The notes beneath the pieces are model-generated. The model was not told the origin of the DNA and did not search any database. It saw only the letters and a list, made by a program, of their open reading frames with translations. From contig NZ_CP028414.1 in assembly GCF_000148585.2 (NCBI RefSeq), positions 1,417,501 through 1,481,500 on the forward strand: DNA of 64,000 bases. The letters are read 5' to 3'. How positions within the stretch are numbered: the first letter of the stretch is position 1; the number at the start of each line of letters is the position of its first letter. Shown in pieces: positions 54,343 to 62,679 of the stretch. Origin of the DNA: Streptococcus mitis NCTC 12261 (GTDB taxonomy: Bacteria; Bacillota; Bacilli; Lactobacillales; Streptococcaceae). The translations under genes and the position numbers were made by a program.

Positions 54343-55248
54343 TTATTTTCTAGTAATTTTCTTCAGCCATTGAGATAAGGCCACCCATAAAATCAAGCTA
54401 GTCATTAAGATATAAATCCAAGCATTTGGCTCTTCTGTAAATGGTAGAGGAACATTCATTCCGAAGAAACCTGTAATAACCGCAAGTACTGCTAGTAAGA
54501 CGGAGATAATAGTCAAAATTGACAAACTATCATTCAAGTTATTGTTTAGGATGTTGTTGTAAGAAGCTGAGAGTTGTTGCAAGACTTGAGAAATCAAGTC
54601 TGTCATAGACACCAACTGATGGGCTTCAATCATGGCATCATCAAACTGCTCTCGTTCGACATCATTAAATCTCCGATAAAGAGCATGGCCCTGGATATGT
54701 TCCAAGAGGAGTCGATTTTGTTTTGCTGCTGCTGTCAAGTAAACCATACCAGTCTCCAAGTCAGAGAGGGCGAAGAGATTTTTCTTTGTTGTAGTTTGAC
54801 GTAGCAAGGCACTAATTTCGTCCTTACTTTTATCCATCTCTTCAATGACAGGATAATAAGCGTTACTGATAATCTCTAAACCAGCAAAGAGAAACTTGTA
54901 AATAGAAAGCGACTCATGGCTATCCAGATAAGCTGACATCTGATCAATGACATAAGCATTCTTATGGTTGCTGATGGTAATCATTCGTTGTCTTTCGACG
55001 ATAAAGGTCATGGGAATCGCTTCATAATATTCTTTGTCTTTTTCTAAATCAAGAACATTATAAATAAAGGTTACCGTCTCCGTTTCACGGTTATAATCCA
55101 TATGAGCTCGTTCATTTCTATCCAGAGCATACTCAATGGTTTCCTTGTCCAATCCATAGATGTCAGAAAGATCTTCCATATTTTTAATCTTATCCACATC
55201 AAGGTCTATCCAGGTACAACCATTGCCCAACTGCTTTTCTAAAACCAT
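54343..55248 (-). CDS. corA: CorA-family divalent-metal transporter
   Basis: 301 residues. A cytoplasmic N-terminal domain with long helices is followed by two C-terminal membrane helices and the selectivity loop FFGMNVPLPF (GMN motif, near residue 265). It transports Mg2+ or a related ion as a pentamer. The family call is firm; the ion is inferred. Confidence 0.9.
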   Translation of the reverse strand: MVLEKQLGNGCTWIDLDVDKIKNMEDLSDIYGLDKETIEYALDRNERAHMDYNRETETVTFIYNVLDLEKDKEYYEAIPMTFIVERQRMITISNHKNAYVIDQMSAYLDSHESLSIYKFLFAGLEIISNAYYPVIEEMDKSKDEISALLRQTTTKKNLFALSDLETGMVYLTAAAKQNRLLLEHIQGHALYRRFNDVEREQFDDAMIEAHQLVSMTDLISQVLQQLSASYNNILNNNLNDSLSILTIISVLLAVLAVITGFFGMNVPLPFTEEPNAWIYILMTSLILWVALSQWLKKITRK

Positions 55249-55305
55249 CTTTTCTCCTTTATTAAACTCTTTCTATTGTACCACAAATTACTTAAAATAA
55301 CAGGT

Positions 55306-55867
55306 CTAGTCTGTGCGTGAGAAATTGCTGACGACGGTGATATTCCGATTGGGAACGAAGTGCAGAACCTGATCTTCTCCTCTGAGTTGCGTTGTTCGAA
55401 TGCCGACACTGACAACCTTGCCCGATACGGTAATAGGACCATTTGTCAAAACGACCTCATCTCCCACATCCAGTTGACGTTCAAAGAGGATGAAAAAGCC
55501 ATTGATGACATCAGACAGAAAGCCTTGGGCTCCCATACCAATAGCTACCCCAGCAATCCCAGCACCTGCCAGCAAACTAGAGACTGGCAAGCCCAAAATA
55601 GACAAGATACAGTAAAGTAAAAAGAAATAGAGGGTATAATTAAACACATTCTCTAATAAACGTGAGATGGTTTTCTGACGCCCGACATCGTGGCGAGACA
55701 TTTTTAAAGAAGGTTTAACAATTCTCTGCACCATGGTATGAAGTAGTTTCTTAGCTATATAGAATAGCAAAAATAGAAATAACAGAGAAATTAACTTGGT
55801 TAAGATATTCTCAATAATCGTTGTTATATCAATGCTTATTGAGGTAGGTTTGAATAAATTCTTGCAT
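55306..55867 (-). pseudogene. mscS: Small-conductance mechanosensitive channel (MscS family), N-terminal frameshift
   Basis: The obvious start is ATG at 55867 with AAAGGAG just upstream, giving MQEFIQTYLNK and then a stop after HW-less reading (AAG CAT TGA). The channel continues in another frame as IDITTIIENILTKLISLLF, then LFYIAKKLLHTMVQRIVKPS, ILGLPVSSLLAGAGIAGVAI (pore helix TM3) and QGFLSDVINGFFILFERQ. One surplus base near 55833-55836 explains it. Without the frameshift the protein has about 186 residues, short for MscS (no large C-terminal cage). A distal restart at TTG 55770 would lack the first helix. Confidence 0.72.
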
Positions 55868-56019
55868 AGAAAACTCCTTTCATTTATTATACCATAGTTT
55901 CACAAGTGATGAATCTCCATAAATATTCAAAAATAATAGCCAAAATAGACAGAAAATTCTTGATTTTAGCTCCATATTTATACTATAATCATAAACATTA
56001 CACACCAAAGGAGATTGTT

Positions 56020-57225
56020 ATGAAAAAAATCATTCATGCTTGGAATAAGGCAAGCCTAATCAAACGGATTTTGATTGGTATGCTTATGGGAGGAACCCTA
56101 GGGCTGACACTTCCTAACATTTCAGGAATTGGTTTACTTGGAGATCTCTTTGTTGGTGGCCTCAAAGCCATCGCACCTATTCTAGTCTTTGCCCTCGTTG
56201 CCAATGCCCTTTCCCAACATCAAAAGGGTCAAGATAGCAACATGAAAACGGTTATCCTCCTTTACTTGGTGGGAACCTTTGCAGCGGCACTTGTTGCTGT
56301 CCTAGCAAGCTTCATCGTCCCTGTTGAGATTACCTTAAATAGTGCCAATACAGAAATCGCACCACCAGATGGAATTGGCCAGGTCCTCAGCAATCTCTTG
56401 CTCAAACTGGTTGACAATCCAGTCAATGCCCTCGTTACTGCTAACTACATCGGTATCTTATCTTGGGCAGTTGTTTTCGGGATTGCTATGAGAGAGGCCA
56501 GCAAAAATAGTAAAGAATTGCTGAAAACTATGGCTGATGTGACTTCTAAGATTGTCGAATGGATCATCAATCTAGCTCCATTTGGTATCCTTGGTCTTGT
56601 CTTCAAAACCATCTCTGATAAGGGAATCGGAAGCCTAGCTAACTACGGAATCTTGCTTGCCCTCTTGGTGACAACTATGTTCTTTGTCGCTCTGGTTGTC
56701 AATCCATTGATTGCCTTCCTCTTTATGAAGAGAAACCCTTATCCCCTCGTTTGGAAATGTTTGCGTGTCAGCGGTGTTACAGCCTTCTTCACTCGTAGTT
56801 CTGCGGCTAACATCCCTGTCAATATGAAACTTTGCCACGACCTCGGTCTGGATCCAGATACCTATTCTGTTTCTATCCCACTTGGTTCTACTATCAACAT
56901 GGCAGGGGCAGCGATTACTATTAACGTTTTAACCCTTGCTGCAGTAAATACTCTTGGAATCCCTGTTGACTTTGCCACAGCCTTTGTCCTCAGTGTAGTA
57001 GCAGCAATCTCAGCCTGTGGTGCTTCTGGTATTGCCGGAGGATCCCTCCTTCTTATCCCAGTTGCTTGTAGCCTTTTTGGTATTTCTAACGATATTGCCA
57101 TGCAAGTTGTTGGGGTTGGATTTGTGATTGGGGTCATCCAAGACTCATGTGAAACAGCCCTTAACTCTTCAACAGATGTCCTCTTTACTGCTGTTGCCGA
57201 ATACGCAGCAGCCCGTAAAAAATAA
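56020..57225 (+). CDS. sstT: Serine/threonine:Na+ symporter
   Basis: 401 residues from the ATG at 56020 (AAAGGAG 6 nt upstream); the frame is open 38 codons further without a ribosome site. Dicarboxylate/amino-acid:cation symporter fold with about eight membrane segments and re-entrant loops: [20 protein letters not shown] (serine-rich HP1), [18 protein letters not shown] (the NMxGxA sodium site) and [20 protein letters not shown] (HP2). It matches SstT, which imports Ser and Thr. Monocistronic with a terminator. Confidence 0.93.
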   Translation: MKKIIHAWNKASLIKRILIGMLMGGTLGLTLPNISGIGLLGDLFVGGLKAIAPILVFALVANALSQHQKGQDSNMKTVILLYLVGTFAAALVAVLASFIVPVEITLNSANTEIAPPDGIGQVLSNLLLKLVDNPVNALVTANYIGILSWAVVFGIAMREASKNSKELLKTMADVTSKIVEWIINLAPFGILGLVFKTISDKGIGSLANYGILLALLVTTMFFVALVVNPLIAFLFMKRNPYPLVWKCLRVSGVTAFFTRSSAANIPVNMKLCHDLGLDPDTYSVSIPLGSTINMAGAAITINVLTLAAVNTLGIPVDFATAFVLSVVAAISACGASGIAGGSLLLIPVACSLFGISNDIAMQVVGVGFVIGVIQDSCETALNSSTDVLFTAVAEYAAARKK

Positions 57226-57230
57226 CTCAT

Positions 57231-57261
57231 AAAGACAAGCCTGCTCAGGTCTTGTCTTTTC
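57231..57261 (+). terminator. Terminator of sstT
   Basis: AAAGACAAG, loop, CTTGTCTTTT. Confidence 0.8.
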
Positions 57262-57292
57262 CGCTTTTATTATAACTTACTAGGAAATCCTT

Positions 57293-58246
57293 ATGTCTAT
57301 TAGCCAACGTACGACTAAGCTCATCTTAGCTACCTGTCTTGCCTGCCTTCTTGCTTACTTTCTCAATCTCTCCTCAGCTGTCTCGGCTGGAATCATCGCC
57401 CTCTTGAGCCTATCCGATACCCGTAGAAGTACCTTAAAACTGGCCCGAAATCGCCTCTTTTCCATGCTTCTAGCTTTGGTTATCGGAGTTCTGGCTTTTC
57501 ACTTGAGCGGATTTCATATCTGGAGCCTCGGCCTCTATCTAGCCCTCTATGTGCCTCTAGCCTACAAGATGGGCTGGGAAATTGGCATCACACCAAGTAG
57601 CGTTTTGGTTAGCCATCTCTTGGTGCAAAAGTCAACCTCTCCAGACCTCCTAGTCAATGAATTCCTTCTCTTTGCTATCGGTACAGGATTTGCCTTACTG
57701 GTTAATCTCTACATGCCTTCACGAGAAGAGGAAATTCATCACTACCACACATTGGTAGAAGAAAAGTTAAAAGATATTCTCCAGCGCTTCAAATATTATT
57801 TATCCAGAGGGGATGGACGCAACCGAGCACAGTTAGTTGAAGAATTGGACACCCTTTTGGAAGAAGCCCTCAGACTGGTCTATTTGGATCACTCTGACCA
57901 CCTCTTTCACCAGACTGATTACCATATCCACTACTTTGAGATGAGACAGCGACAAAGTCGTATCCTGCGAAACATGGCCCAGCACATCAACACCTGTCAC
58001 CTAGCTGCCAGTGAGAGCCTGATTTTGGCCCAACTCTTTTCAAAAATTGCAGCTCAACTGAGCCAGACCAATCCTGCTTCTGATTTGCTAGATGAAATTG
58101 AACGCTATCTGGAAGTCTTCCGGAACCGTAGTCTACCCAAGACAAGAGAAGAATTTGAAACCCGCGCCACCCTTCTTCAACTCCTACGCGAGGCCAAAAC
58201 CTTCATCCAAGTAAAAGTTGACTTTTACCAAAAATATGGACAGTAA
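57293..58246 (+). CDS. Aromatic-acid-exporter-like membrane protein (ArAE_1/DUF939, FUSC-like)
   Basis: 317 residues. Four to five membrane segments lie in the first 140 residues (TTKLILATCLACLLAYFLNL, then AGIIALLSL and GWEIGITPSSVLVSHLLV), followed by a long soluble helical domain (EEEIHHYHTLVEEKLKDILQ to the end). This fits the aromatic acid exporter family 1 with its C-terminal domain. The substrate is not known. Monocistronic, strong terminator. Confidence 0.8.
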   Translation: MSISQRTTKLILATCLACLLAYFLNLSSAVSAGIIALLSLSDTRRSTLKLARNRLFSMLLALVIGVLAFHLSGFHIWSLGLYLALYVPLAYKMGWEIGITPSSVLVSHLLVQKSTSPDLLVNEFLLFAIGTGFALLVNLYMPSREEEIHHYHTLVEEKLKDILQRFKYYLSRGDGRNRAQLVEELDTLLEEALRLVYLDHSDHLFHQTDYHIHYFEMRQRQSRILRNMAQHINTCHLAASESLILAQLFSKIAAQLSQTNPASDLLDEIERYLEVFRNRSLPKTREEFETRATLLQLLREAKTFIQVKVDFYQKYGQ

Positions 58247-58300
58247 AAAAGAAAACTTCAGACCAATCACAAAAGGTGAATATCTGAAGTTTTCTTTTAT
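58247..58300 (+). terminator. Terminator of the aromatic-acid-exporter-like gene
   Basis: AAGAAAACTTCAGA and TCTGAAGTTTTCTT form a 14-bp perfect stem followed by T-rich sequence, directly after the stop codon. Confidence 0.82.
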
Positions 58301-58380
58301 TTGTAAAGTTATTACCATAAAGGTTAATAATAAAATAAATAAGGCTTAATATTCAACATCTGTTTATAGAATGCTGAGAT

Positions 58381-58408
58381 AAAATACTGCAAACTTTGCA
58401 GTATTTTT
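58381..58408. terminator. Symmetric hairpin, probable bidirectional terminator
   Basis: AAAATACTGCAAA and TTTGCAGTATTTT around a single-base centre, with T tract. It lies between the plus-strand exporter-like gene and the minus-strand prfC; it could stop prfC transcripts after the hairpin array. Confidence 0.55.
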
Positions 58409-58424
58409 ATCCACTACACGAAGT

Positions 58425-58563
58425 TTTGCAAATCGAGTCTATTTGCAAACGGAGTTAGTAAGGCAGTTACCCTTTTCTATCTACGACGGAAAAGTCCACG
58501 AATCGATACCATTCGTGGATTTTTCCTAGTGAAGCGTTTAGGTAAGCCGCCATAGCGGTTACC
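58425..58563 (+). repeat. Multi-hairpin element, family A, copy 2 (double first hairpin)
   Basis: TTTGCAAAT/ATTTGCAAA with loop CGAGTCT (58425-58449), linker GGAGTTAGTAAGGCAGTTA, then a 15-bp-plus stem starting GGAAAA and TCCACGAAT with loop CGATACC (58488-58526), then GGTAA-CCGC/GCGG-TTACC (58541-58563). Same loop (CGAnnCn) and linker as the copies at 12833 and 58582. Confidence 0.65.
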
Positions 58564-58581
58564 TATTATTAGATTACGACA

Positions 58582-58693
58582 CTGAGTTTTACAAATCGAT
58601 TCCATTTGTAAAACTCAGTTAGTGAGGCAGTTAGCTAGTTCGCCAAATAGCGACTAGCGTCCAACAATTAGGAACTTTAGTTCCAATTGTTGG
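58582..58693 (+). repeat. Multi-hairpin element, family A, copy 3
   Basis: CTGAGTTTTACAAAT pairs perfectly (15 bp) with ATTTGTAAAACTCAG around CGATTCC (58582-58618); linker TTAGTGAGGCAGTTA; GCTAGT-CGC/GCG-ACTAGC (58634-58658); then CCAACAATT-GGAAC/GTTCC-AATTGTTGG (58661-58693). It ends 8 nt from the prfC stop codon. Confidence 0.7.
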
Positions 58694-58700
58694 TACTGAG

Positions 58701-60245
58701 TCACATCTTCTCTTCCAACTCTACGTCTGGATACTTATCCGCAAACCAGCGGAGGGCAAAGTCATTTTCAAAGAGGAAGACTGGTTGGTCAAAACGGTCT
58801 TTAGCCAAGATATTTCGACTTGATGACATTCGTTCATCCAAGTCCTCAGGCTTGATCCAACGAACGGTCTTTTTACCCATTGGGCTCATGACTACTTCCG
58901 CATTGTACTCGCCTTCCATGCGGTGTTTAAAGACTTCAAACTGGAGTTGACCAACAGCTCCCAGCATGTACTCGCCTGTTTGGTAATTCTTATAAAGCTG
59001 AATAGCACCTTCTTGCACCAGTTGCTCAATCCCCTTGTGGAAGGATTTCTGCTTCATGACATTCTTAGCAGAAACTTTCATAAAAATTTCAGGAGTGAAG
59101 GTTGGCAGTGGTTCAAATTCAAATTTGTTTTTTCCAACTGTCAATGTATCCCCAACCTGATAAGTTCCTGTATCGTAAACCCCGATGATATCTCCTGCCA
59201 CGGCATTGGTCACATTCTCACGACTTTCAGCCATAAACTGGGTAACATTAGACAGTTTAGCACCCTTACCAGTACGAGGCAAGTTGACACTCATGCCACG
59301 TTCAAATTCACCCGATACGATACGTACAAAGGCAATACGGTCACGGTGTCGAGGGTCCATGTTGGCTTGGATTTTAAAGACAAATCCTGAGAAGTCCTTA
59401 TCGTAAGGATCAACAATTTCTCCGTCTGTTTTCTTATGTCCATGTGGCTCTGGAGCAAACTTGAGAAAAGTTTCAAGGAATGTTTGCACACCAAAGTTTG
59501 TCAAAGCTGAACCGAAGAAGACTGGTGTCAATTCTCCAGCCAGAATAGCTTCCTCTGAAAACTCATTCCCAGCTTCATTTAAAAGTTCAATATCATCCTT
59601 GACTTGCTCGTAGAAAGGGTTGCTGCCAAAAAGCTTGTCCCCATCTTCTAAACTAGCAAAACGCTCATCCCCTTTATAGAGCTCCAAGCGTTGGTTATAG
59701 AGGTCATAGAGCCCCTCGAAGGCTTTCCCCATCCCGATTGGCCAGTTCATCGGGTAACTCGCAATGCCTAGTACTTCTTCTAATTCTTGCAAGAGGTCCA
59801 GTGGCTCACGTCCATCACGGTCTAGCTTGTTCATAAAGGTGAAGACCGGAATGCCACGGTGTTTCACAACCTCAAACAATTTCTTAGTCTGAGCCTCGAT
59901 ACCCTTGGCAGAGTCCACGACCATAACAGCAGCATCCACCGCCATCAAGGTACGATAGGTATCTTCTGAAAAGTCCTCGTGCCCTGGGGTGTCTAGGATG
60001 TTGACGCGCTTACCATCGTAGTCAAACTGCATAACAGATGAAGTCACCGAAATCCCGCGTTGCTTCTCGATATCCATCCAGTCAGACTTGGCAAAAGTCC
60101 CTGTTTTCTTTCCTTTTACGGTACCAGCCTCACGAATCTCGCCCCCAAAGTAGAGCAACTGCTCAGTGATAGTTGTTTTCCCCGCGTCCGGGTGGGAGAT
60201 GATGGCAAAGGTACGACGTTTCTTAATTTCTTCTTGAATATTCAT
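58701..60245 (-). CDS. prfC: Peptide chain release factor 3
   Basis: 514 residues. Translational GTPase: G1 [13 protein letters not shown] (near 18), G2 region [12 protein letters not shown]3 [10 protein letters not shown]4 MNKLDR, followed by the EF-G-like domains II and III of RF3. It releases RF1/RF2 from the ribosome after termination. Full length. Its own promoter is at 60335-60363. The 3' end abuts hairpin element copy 3. Confidence 0.96.
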   Translation of the reverse strand: MNIQEEIKKRRTFAIISHPDAGKTTITEQLLYFGGEIREAGTVKGKKTGTFAKSDWMDIEKQRGISVTSSVMQFDYDGKRVNILDTPGHEDFSEDTYRTLMAVDAAVMVVDSAKGIEAQTKKLFEVVKHRGIPVFTFMNKLDRDGREPLDLLQELEEVLGIASYPMNWPIGMGKAFEGLYDLYNQRLELYKGDERFASLEDGDKLFGSNPFYEQVKDDIELLNEAGNEFSEEAILAGELTPVFFGSALTNFGVQTFLETFLKFAPEPHGHKKTDGEIVDPYDKDFSGFVFKIQANMDPRHRDRIAFVRIVSGEFERGMSVNLPRTGKGAKLSNVTQFMAESRENVTNAVAGDIIGVYDTGTYQVGDTLTVGKNKFEFEPLPTFTPEIFMKVSAKNVMKQKSFHKGIEQLVQEGAIQLYKNYQTGEYMLGAVGQLQFEVFKHRMEGEYNAEVVMSPMGKKTVRWIKPEDLDERMSSSRNILAKDRFDQPVFLFENDFALRWFADKYPDVELEEKM

Positions 60246-60334
60246 AAGTTCTCTTTCTTTGATTCTCTATTTTTCTTGTTTCAATAGCTAAGAATGATTT
60301 CTACATTGGATTTTACCATTCCTTTCAACACTCC

Positions 60335-60363
60335 ATTATATCGGATTTTAGCATTTTTTTCAA
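60335..60363 (-). promoter_or_regulatory. Promoter of prfC
   Basis: Complement: TTGAAA (60358-60363), 17 nt, TATAAT (60335-60340). Confidence 0.75.
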
Positions 60364-60406
60364 TTTCTATTTTATATCAGACACTGCTAAAGTAGAACAA
60401 TTCCCC

Positions 60407-60434
60407 TTGCAATTTTTCAAATAAATGTTACAAT
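60407..60434 (+). promoter_or_regulatory. Promoter of the antisense RNA (antitoxin)
   Basis: TTGCAA (60407-60412), a 16-nt spacer and TACAAT (60429-60434) preceded by TGT. It is strong, and no plus-strand coding frame follows. Confidence 0.7.
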
Positions 60435-60440
60435 AAATAT

Positions 60441-60552
60441 AGAAAAAGGTGTTGCGACAACAACACCCCACAGAGCCGTTTAAGACGGTGGCTGTAATTA
60501 CATAACTAAAAAATAGCTCGTTAACTCGCCAAAGTTAGGACGGCTATTTTTT
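60441..60552 (+). ncRNA. Antisense RNA, predicted type I antitoxin
   Basis: A transcript from about 60441 would end at a terminator with stem AAAAAATAGC/GCTATTTTTT (60508-60552). It would be about 110 nt and without a coding frame. It is complementary to the last 18 codons and 3' untranslated region of the toxin mRNA on the other strand. Its start overlaps the terminator of that mRNA. Start and end are inferred from the signals. Confidence 0.6.
60443..60467 (-). terminator. Terminator of the toxin mRNA
   Basis: Complement: GGTGTTG, loop TTGTCG, CAACACC, TTTTT. Confidence 0.7.
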
Positions 60553-60644
60553 GTCTCTTTTACCAATTCAAGGATGAACCTTAGGAGCGTGATAACAAAG
60601 TTACCAGCTACAAACATGAGTGTCAAAGCCTCAAAAGGGGACAA
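60498..60644 (-). CDS. Putative holin-like type I toxin
   Basis: 48 codons from a TTG at 60644: (M)SPFEALTLMFVAGNFV, then ITLLRFILELVKETKN and a polar tail ending YFLVM. A single membrane helix after a short N-terminus, followed by a Lys/Asn-rich segment, is the pattern of the holin-like toxin family (PF16935). AAAGGAG lies 9 to 10 nt upstream. The gene has its own promoter, a 5' leader of about 93 nt and a terminator, and is overlapped by the antisense RNA. The expected action is membrane insertion with depolarisation. The family call is by pattern only. Confidence 0.62.
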   Translation of the reverse strand: MSPFEALTLMFVAGNFVITLLRFILELVKETKNSRPNFGELTSYFLVM

Positions 60645-60743
60645 ATCTGGTTACTCCTTTCTACTAAGATTTTACAGGTTCTGCACATAAGCATCACCAT
60701 CCTTTCGATTTTGTAACCACCGTCTTCACTTCTCTGTTAAACT

Positions 60744-60771
60744 ATTGTACCATATATTTTCCCCTTTGAAA
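60744..60771 (-). promoter_or_regulatory. Promoter of the toxin mRNA
   Basis: Complement: TTTCAA (60766-60771), 16 nt, TACAAT (60744-60749) with TGG extension. The predicted transcript starts near 60737. Confidence 0.55.
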
Positions 60772-60861
60772 TCCGCTTTTCAAATAAATCATCATCAGAA
60801 TCCGTTCTCCATCCTATACCTGTCTTTTTTCATCTTTCCTTCCCTTATTTATAGGAAAATA

Positions 60862-60870
60862 TGGTAAAAT
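60862..60870 (+). promoter_or_regulatory. Extended -10 promoter of gatCAB
   Basis: TGGTAAAAT, 40 nt upstream of gatC; no clear -35. Confidence 0.5.
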
Positions 60871-60910
60871 AGAACAGACTAAAAATCATCATTTCACGAA
60901 AGGATGCAAG

Positions 60911-61213
60911 ATGAAAATTACGCAAGAAGAGGTAACACACGTTGCCAATCTTTCAAAATTAAGATTCTCTGAAGAAGAAACTGCTGCCTTTGCGACTACC
61001 TTGTCTAAGATTGTTGACATGGTTGAATTGCTGGGCGAAGTTGACACAACTGGTGTCGCACCTACTACAACCATGGCTGACCGCAAGACTGTACTCCGCC
61101 CTGATGTGGCCGAAGAAGGAACAGACCGTGATCGCTTGTTTAAAAACGTACCTGAAAAAGACAACTACTATATCAAGGTACCAGCTATCCTAGACGATGG
61201 AGGAGATGCCTAA
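60911..61213 (+). CDS. gatC: Asp-tRNA(Asn)/Glu-tRNA(Gln) amidotransferase subunit C
   Basis: 100 residues. [20 protein letters not shown] and the [20 protein letters not shown] end are the GatC pattern. It stabilises the GatA/GatB interface. AAAGGATG precedes the ATG. The stop overlaps gatA by one base. Confidence 0.95.
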   Translation: MKITQEEVTHVANLSKLRFSEEETAAFATTLSKIVDMVELLGEVDTTGVAPTTTMADRKTVLRPDVAEEGTDRDRLFKNVPEKDNYYIKVPAILDDGGDA

Positions 61214-62679
61214 TGACTTTCAACAATAAAACCATTGAAGACTTGCACAATCTCCTTGTCTCTAAGGAAATTTCAGCAACTGAATTAACACAAGCAACAC
61301 TTGAAGATATCAAGTCTCGCGAGACCGCTATCAACGCTTTTGTTACCATCGCTGAAGAGCAAGCTCTTGCTCAAGCTAAAGCTATTGATGAAGCTGGAAT
61401 CGATGCTGATAATGTCCTTTCAGGAATTCCACTTGCAGTTAAGGATAATATCTCTACAGACGGTATTCTTACAACTGCAGCCTCAAAAATGCTCTACAAC
61501 TACGAGCCAATCTTTGATGCGACAGCCGTTGCCAATGCAAAAGCGAAAGGCATGATTGTCGTAGGGAAAACCAACATGGACGAGTTTGCCATGGGTGGAT
61601 CAGGTGAGACTTCTTACTACGGTGCCACTAAAAATGCTTGGGACCACAGCAAGGTCCCTGGTGGATCATCAAGTGGTTCTGCTGCAGCTGTAGCCTCAGG
61701 ACAAGTTCGCTTGTCACTTGGTTCTGATACTGGTGGATCTATCCGCCAACCTGCTGCCTTCAATGGGATCGTCGGTCTCAAACCAACCTACGGAACAGTT
61801 TCACGTTTCGGTCTCATTGCCTTTGGTAGTTCATTAGACCAGATTGGACCTTTCGCTCCGACTGTTAAGGAAAATGCCTTCTTGCTCAATGCTATTGCAA
61901 GCGAAGATGCCAAAGACTCTACTTCTGCTCCTGTCCGCATTGCCGATTTTACTTCAAAAATCGGCCAAGACATCAAGGGCATGAAAATTGCTTTGCCTAA
62001 GGAATACCTTGGTGAAGGAATTGACCCAGAGGTTAAGGGAACCATTCTGAACGCAGCCAAACACTTTGAAAAACTTGGTGCTATTGTTGAAGAAGTGAGT
62101 CTACCTCACTCAAAATACGGTGTTGCCGTCTACTACATCATTGCTTCATCTGAAGCTTCATCAAACTTGCAACGTTTTGACGGTATCCGTTACGGCTACC
62201 GCGCAGAAGATGCAACCAACCTTGATGAAATCTATGTAAACAGCCGTAGCCAAGGTTTCGGTGAAGAGGTTAAACGCCGTATCATGCTTGGCACATTCAG
62301 TCTTTCATCAGGTTACTATGACGCCTACTATAAGAAGGCTGGTCAGGTCCGTACCCTCATCATCCAAGATTTCGAAAAAGTCTTCGCGGATTACGACTTG
62401 ATTTTGGGCCCAACTGCTCCTAGTGTTGCCTATGACTTGGATTCACTCAACCACGACCCAGTTGCTATGTACTTGGCTGACCTCTTGACCATACCTGTAA
62501 ACTTGGCAGGACTGCCTGGAATTTCTATTCCTGCTGGATTCTCTCAAGGTCTGCCTGTCGGTCTCCAATTGATCGGTCCTAAGTACTCTGAGGAAACCAT
62601 TTACCAAGCTGCTGCTGCTTTTGAGGCGACAACAGACTACCACAAACAACAACCCGTGATTTTTGGAGGTGATAACTAA
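61213..62679 (+). CDS. gatA: Asp/Glu-tRNA amidotransferase subunit A (amidase)
   Basis: 488 residues. The amidase signature [15 protein letters not shown] holds the catalytic serine pair with Lys in [10 protein letters not shown]; the downstream [19 protein letters not shown] contains the nucleophile serine. It releases ammonia from glutamine for GatB. It overlaps gatC and gatB by one base each (TAATG). Confidence 0.97.
   Translation: MTFNNKTIEDLHNLLVSKEISATELTQATLEDIKSRETAINAFVTIAEEQALAQAKAIDEAGIDADNVLSGIPLAVKDNISTDGILTTAASKMLYNYEPIFDATAVANAKAKGMIVVGKTNMDEFAMGGSGETSYYGATKNAWDHSKVPGGSSSGSAAAVASGQVRLSLGSDTGGSIRQPAAFNGIVGLKPTYGTVSRFGLIAFGSSLDQIGPFAPTVKENAFLLNAIASEDAKDSTSAPVRIADFTSKIGQDIKGMKIALPKEYLGEGIDPEVKGTILNAAKHFEKLGAIVEEVSLPHSKYGVAVYYIIASSEASSNLQRFDGIRYGYRAEDATNLDEIYVNSRSQGFGEEVKRRIMLGTFSLSSGYYDAYYKKAGQVRTLIIQDFEKVFADYDLILGPTAPSVAYDLDSLNHDPVAMYLADLLTIPVNLAGLPGISIPAGFSQGLPVGLQLIGPKYSEETIYQAAAAFEATTDYHKQQPVIFGGDN

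Noticed and set aside
58381..58700. CRISPR array
   Set aside because: The repeats are hairpins of differing sequence with no constant direct repeat and no regular spacers; no cas genes.
60661..60720. Short frame MLMCRTCKILVERS upstream of the toxin
   Set aside because: It lies in the toxin leader, its ribosome-site candidate (AAAGGATGG) is poor, and it stops inside the toxin gene. A leader peptide is possible but unsupported.
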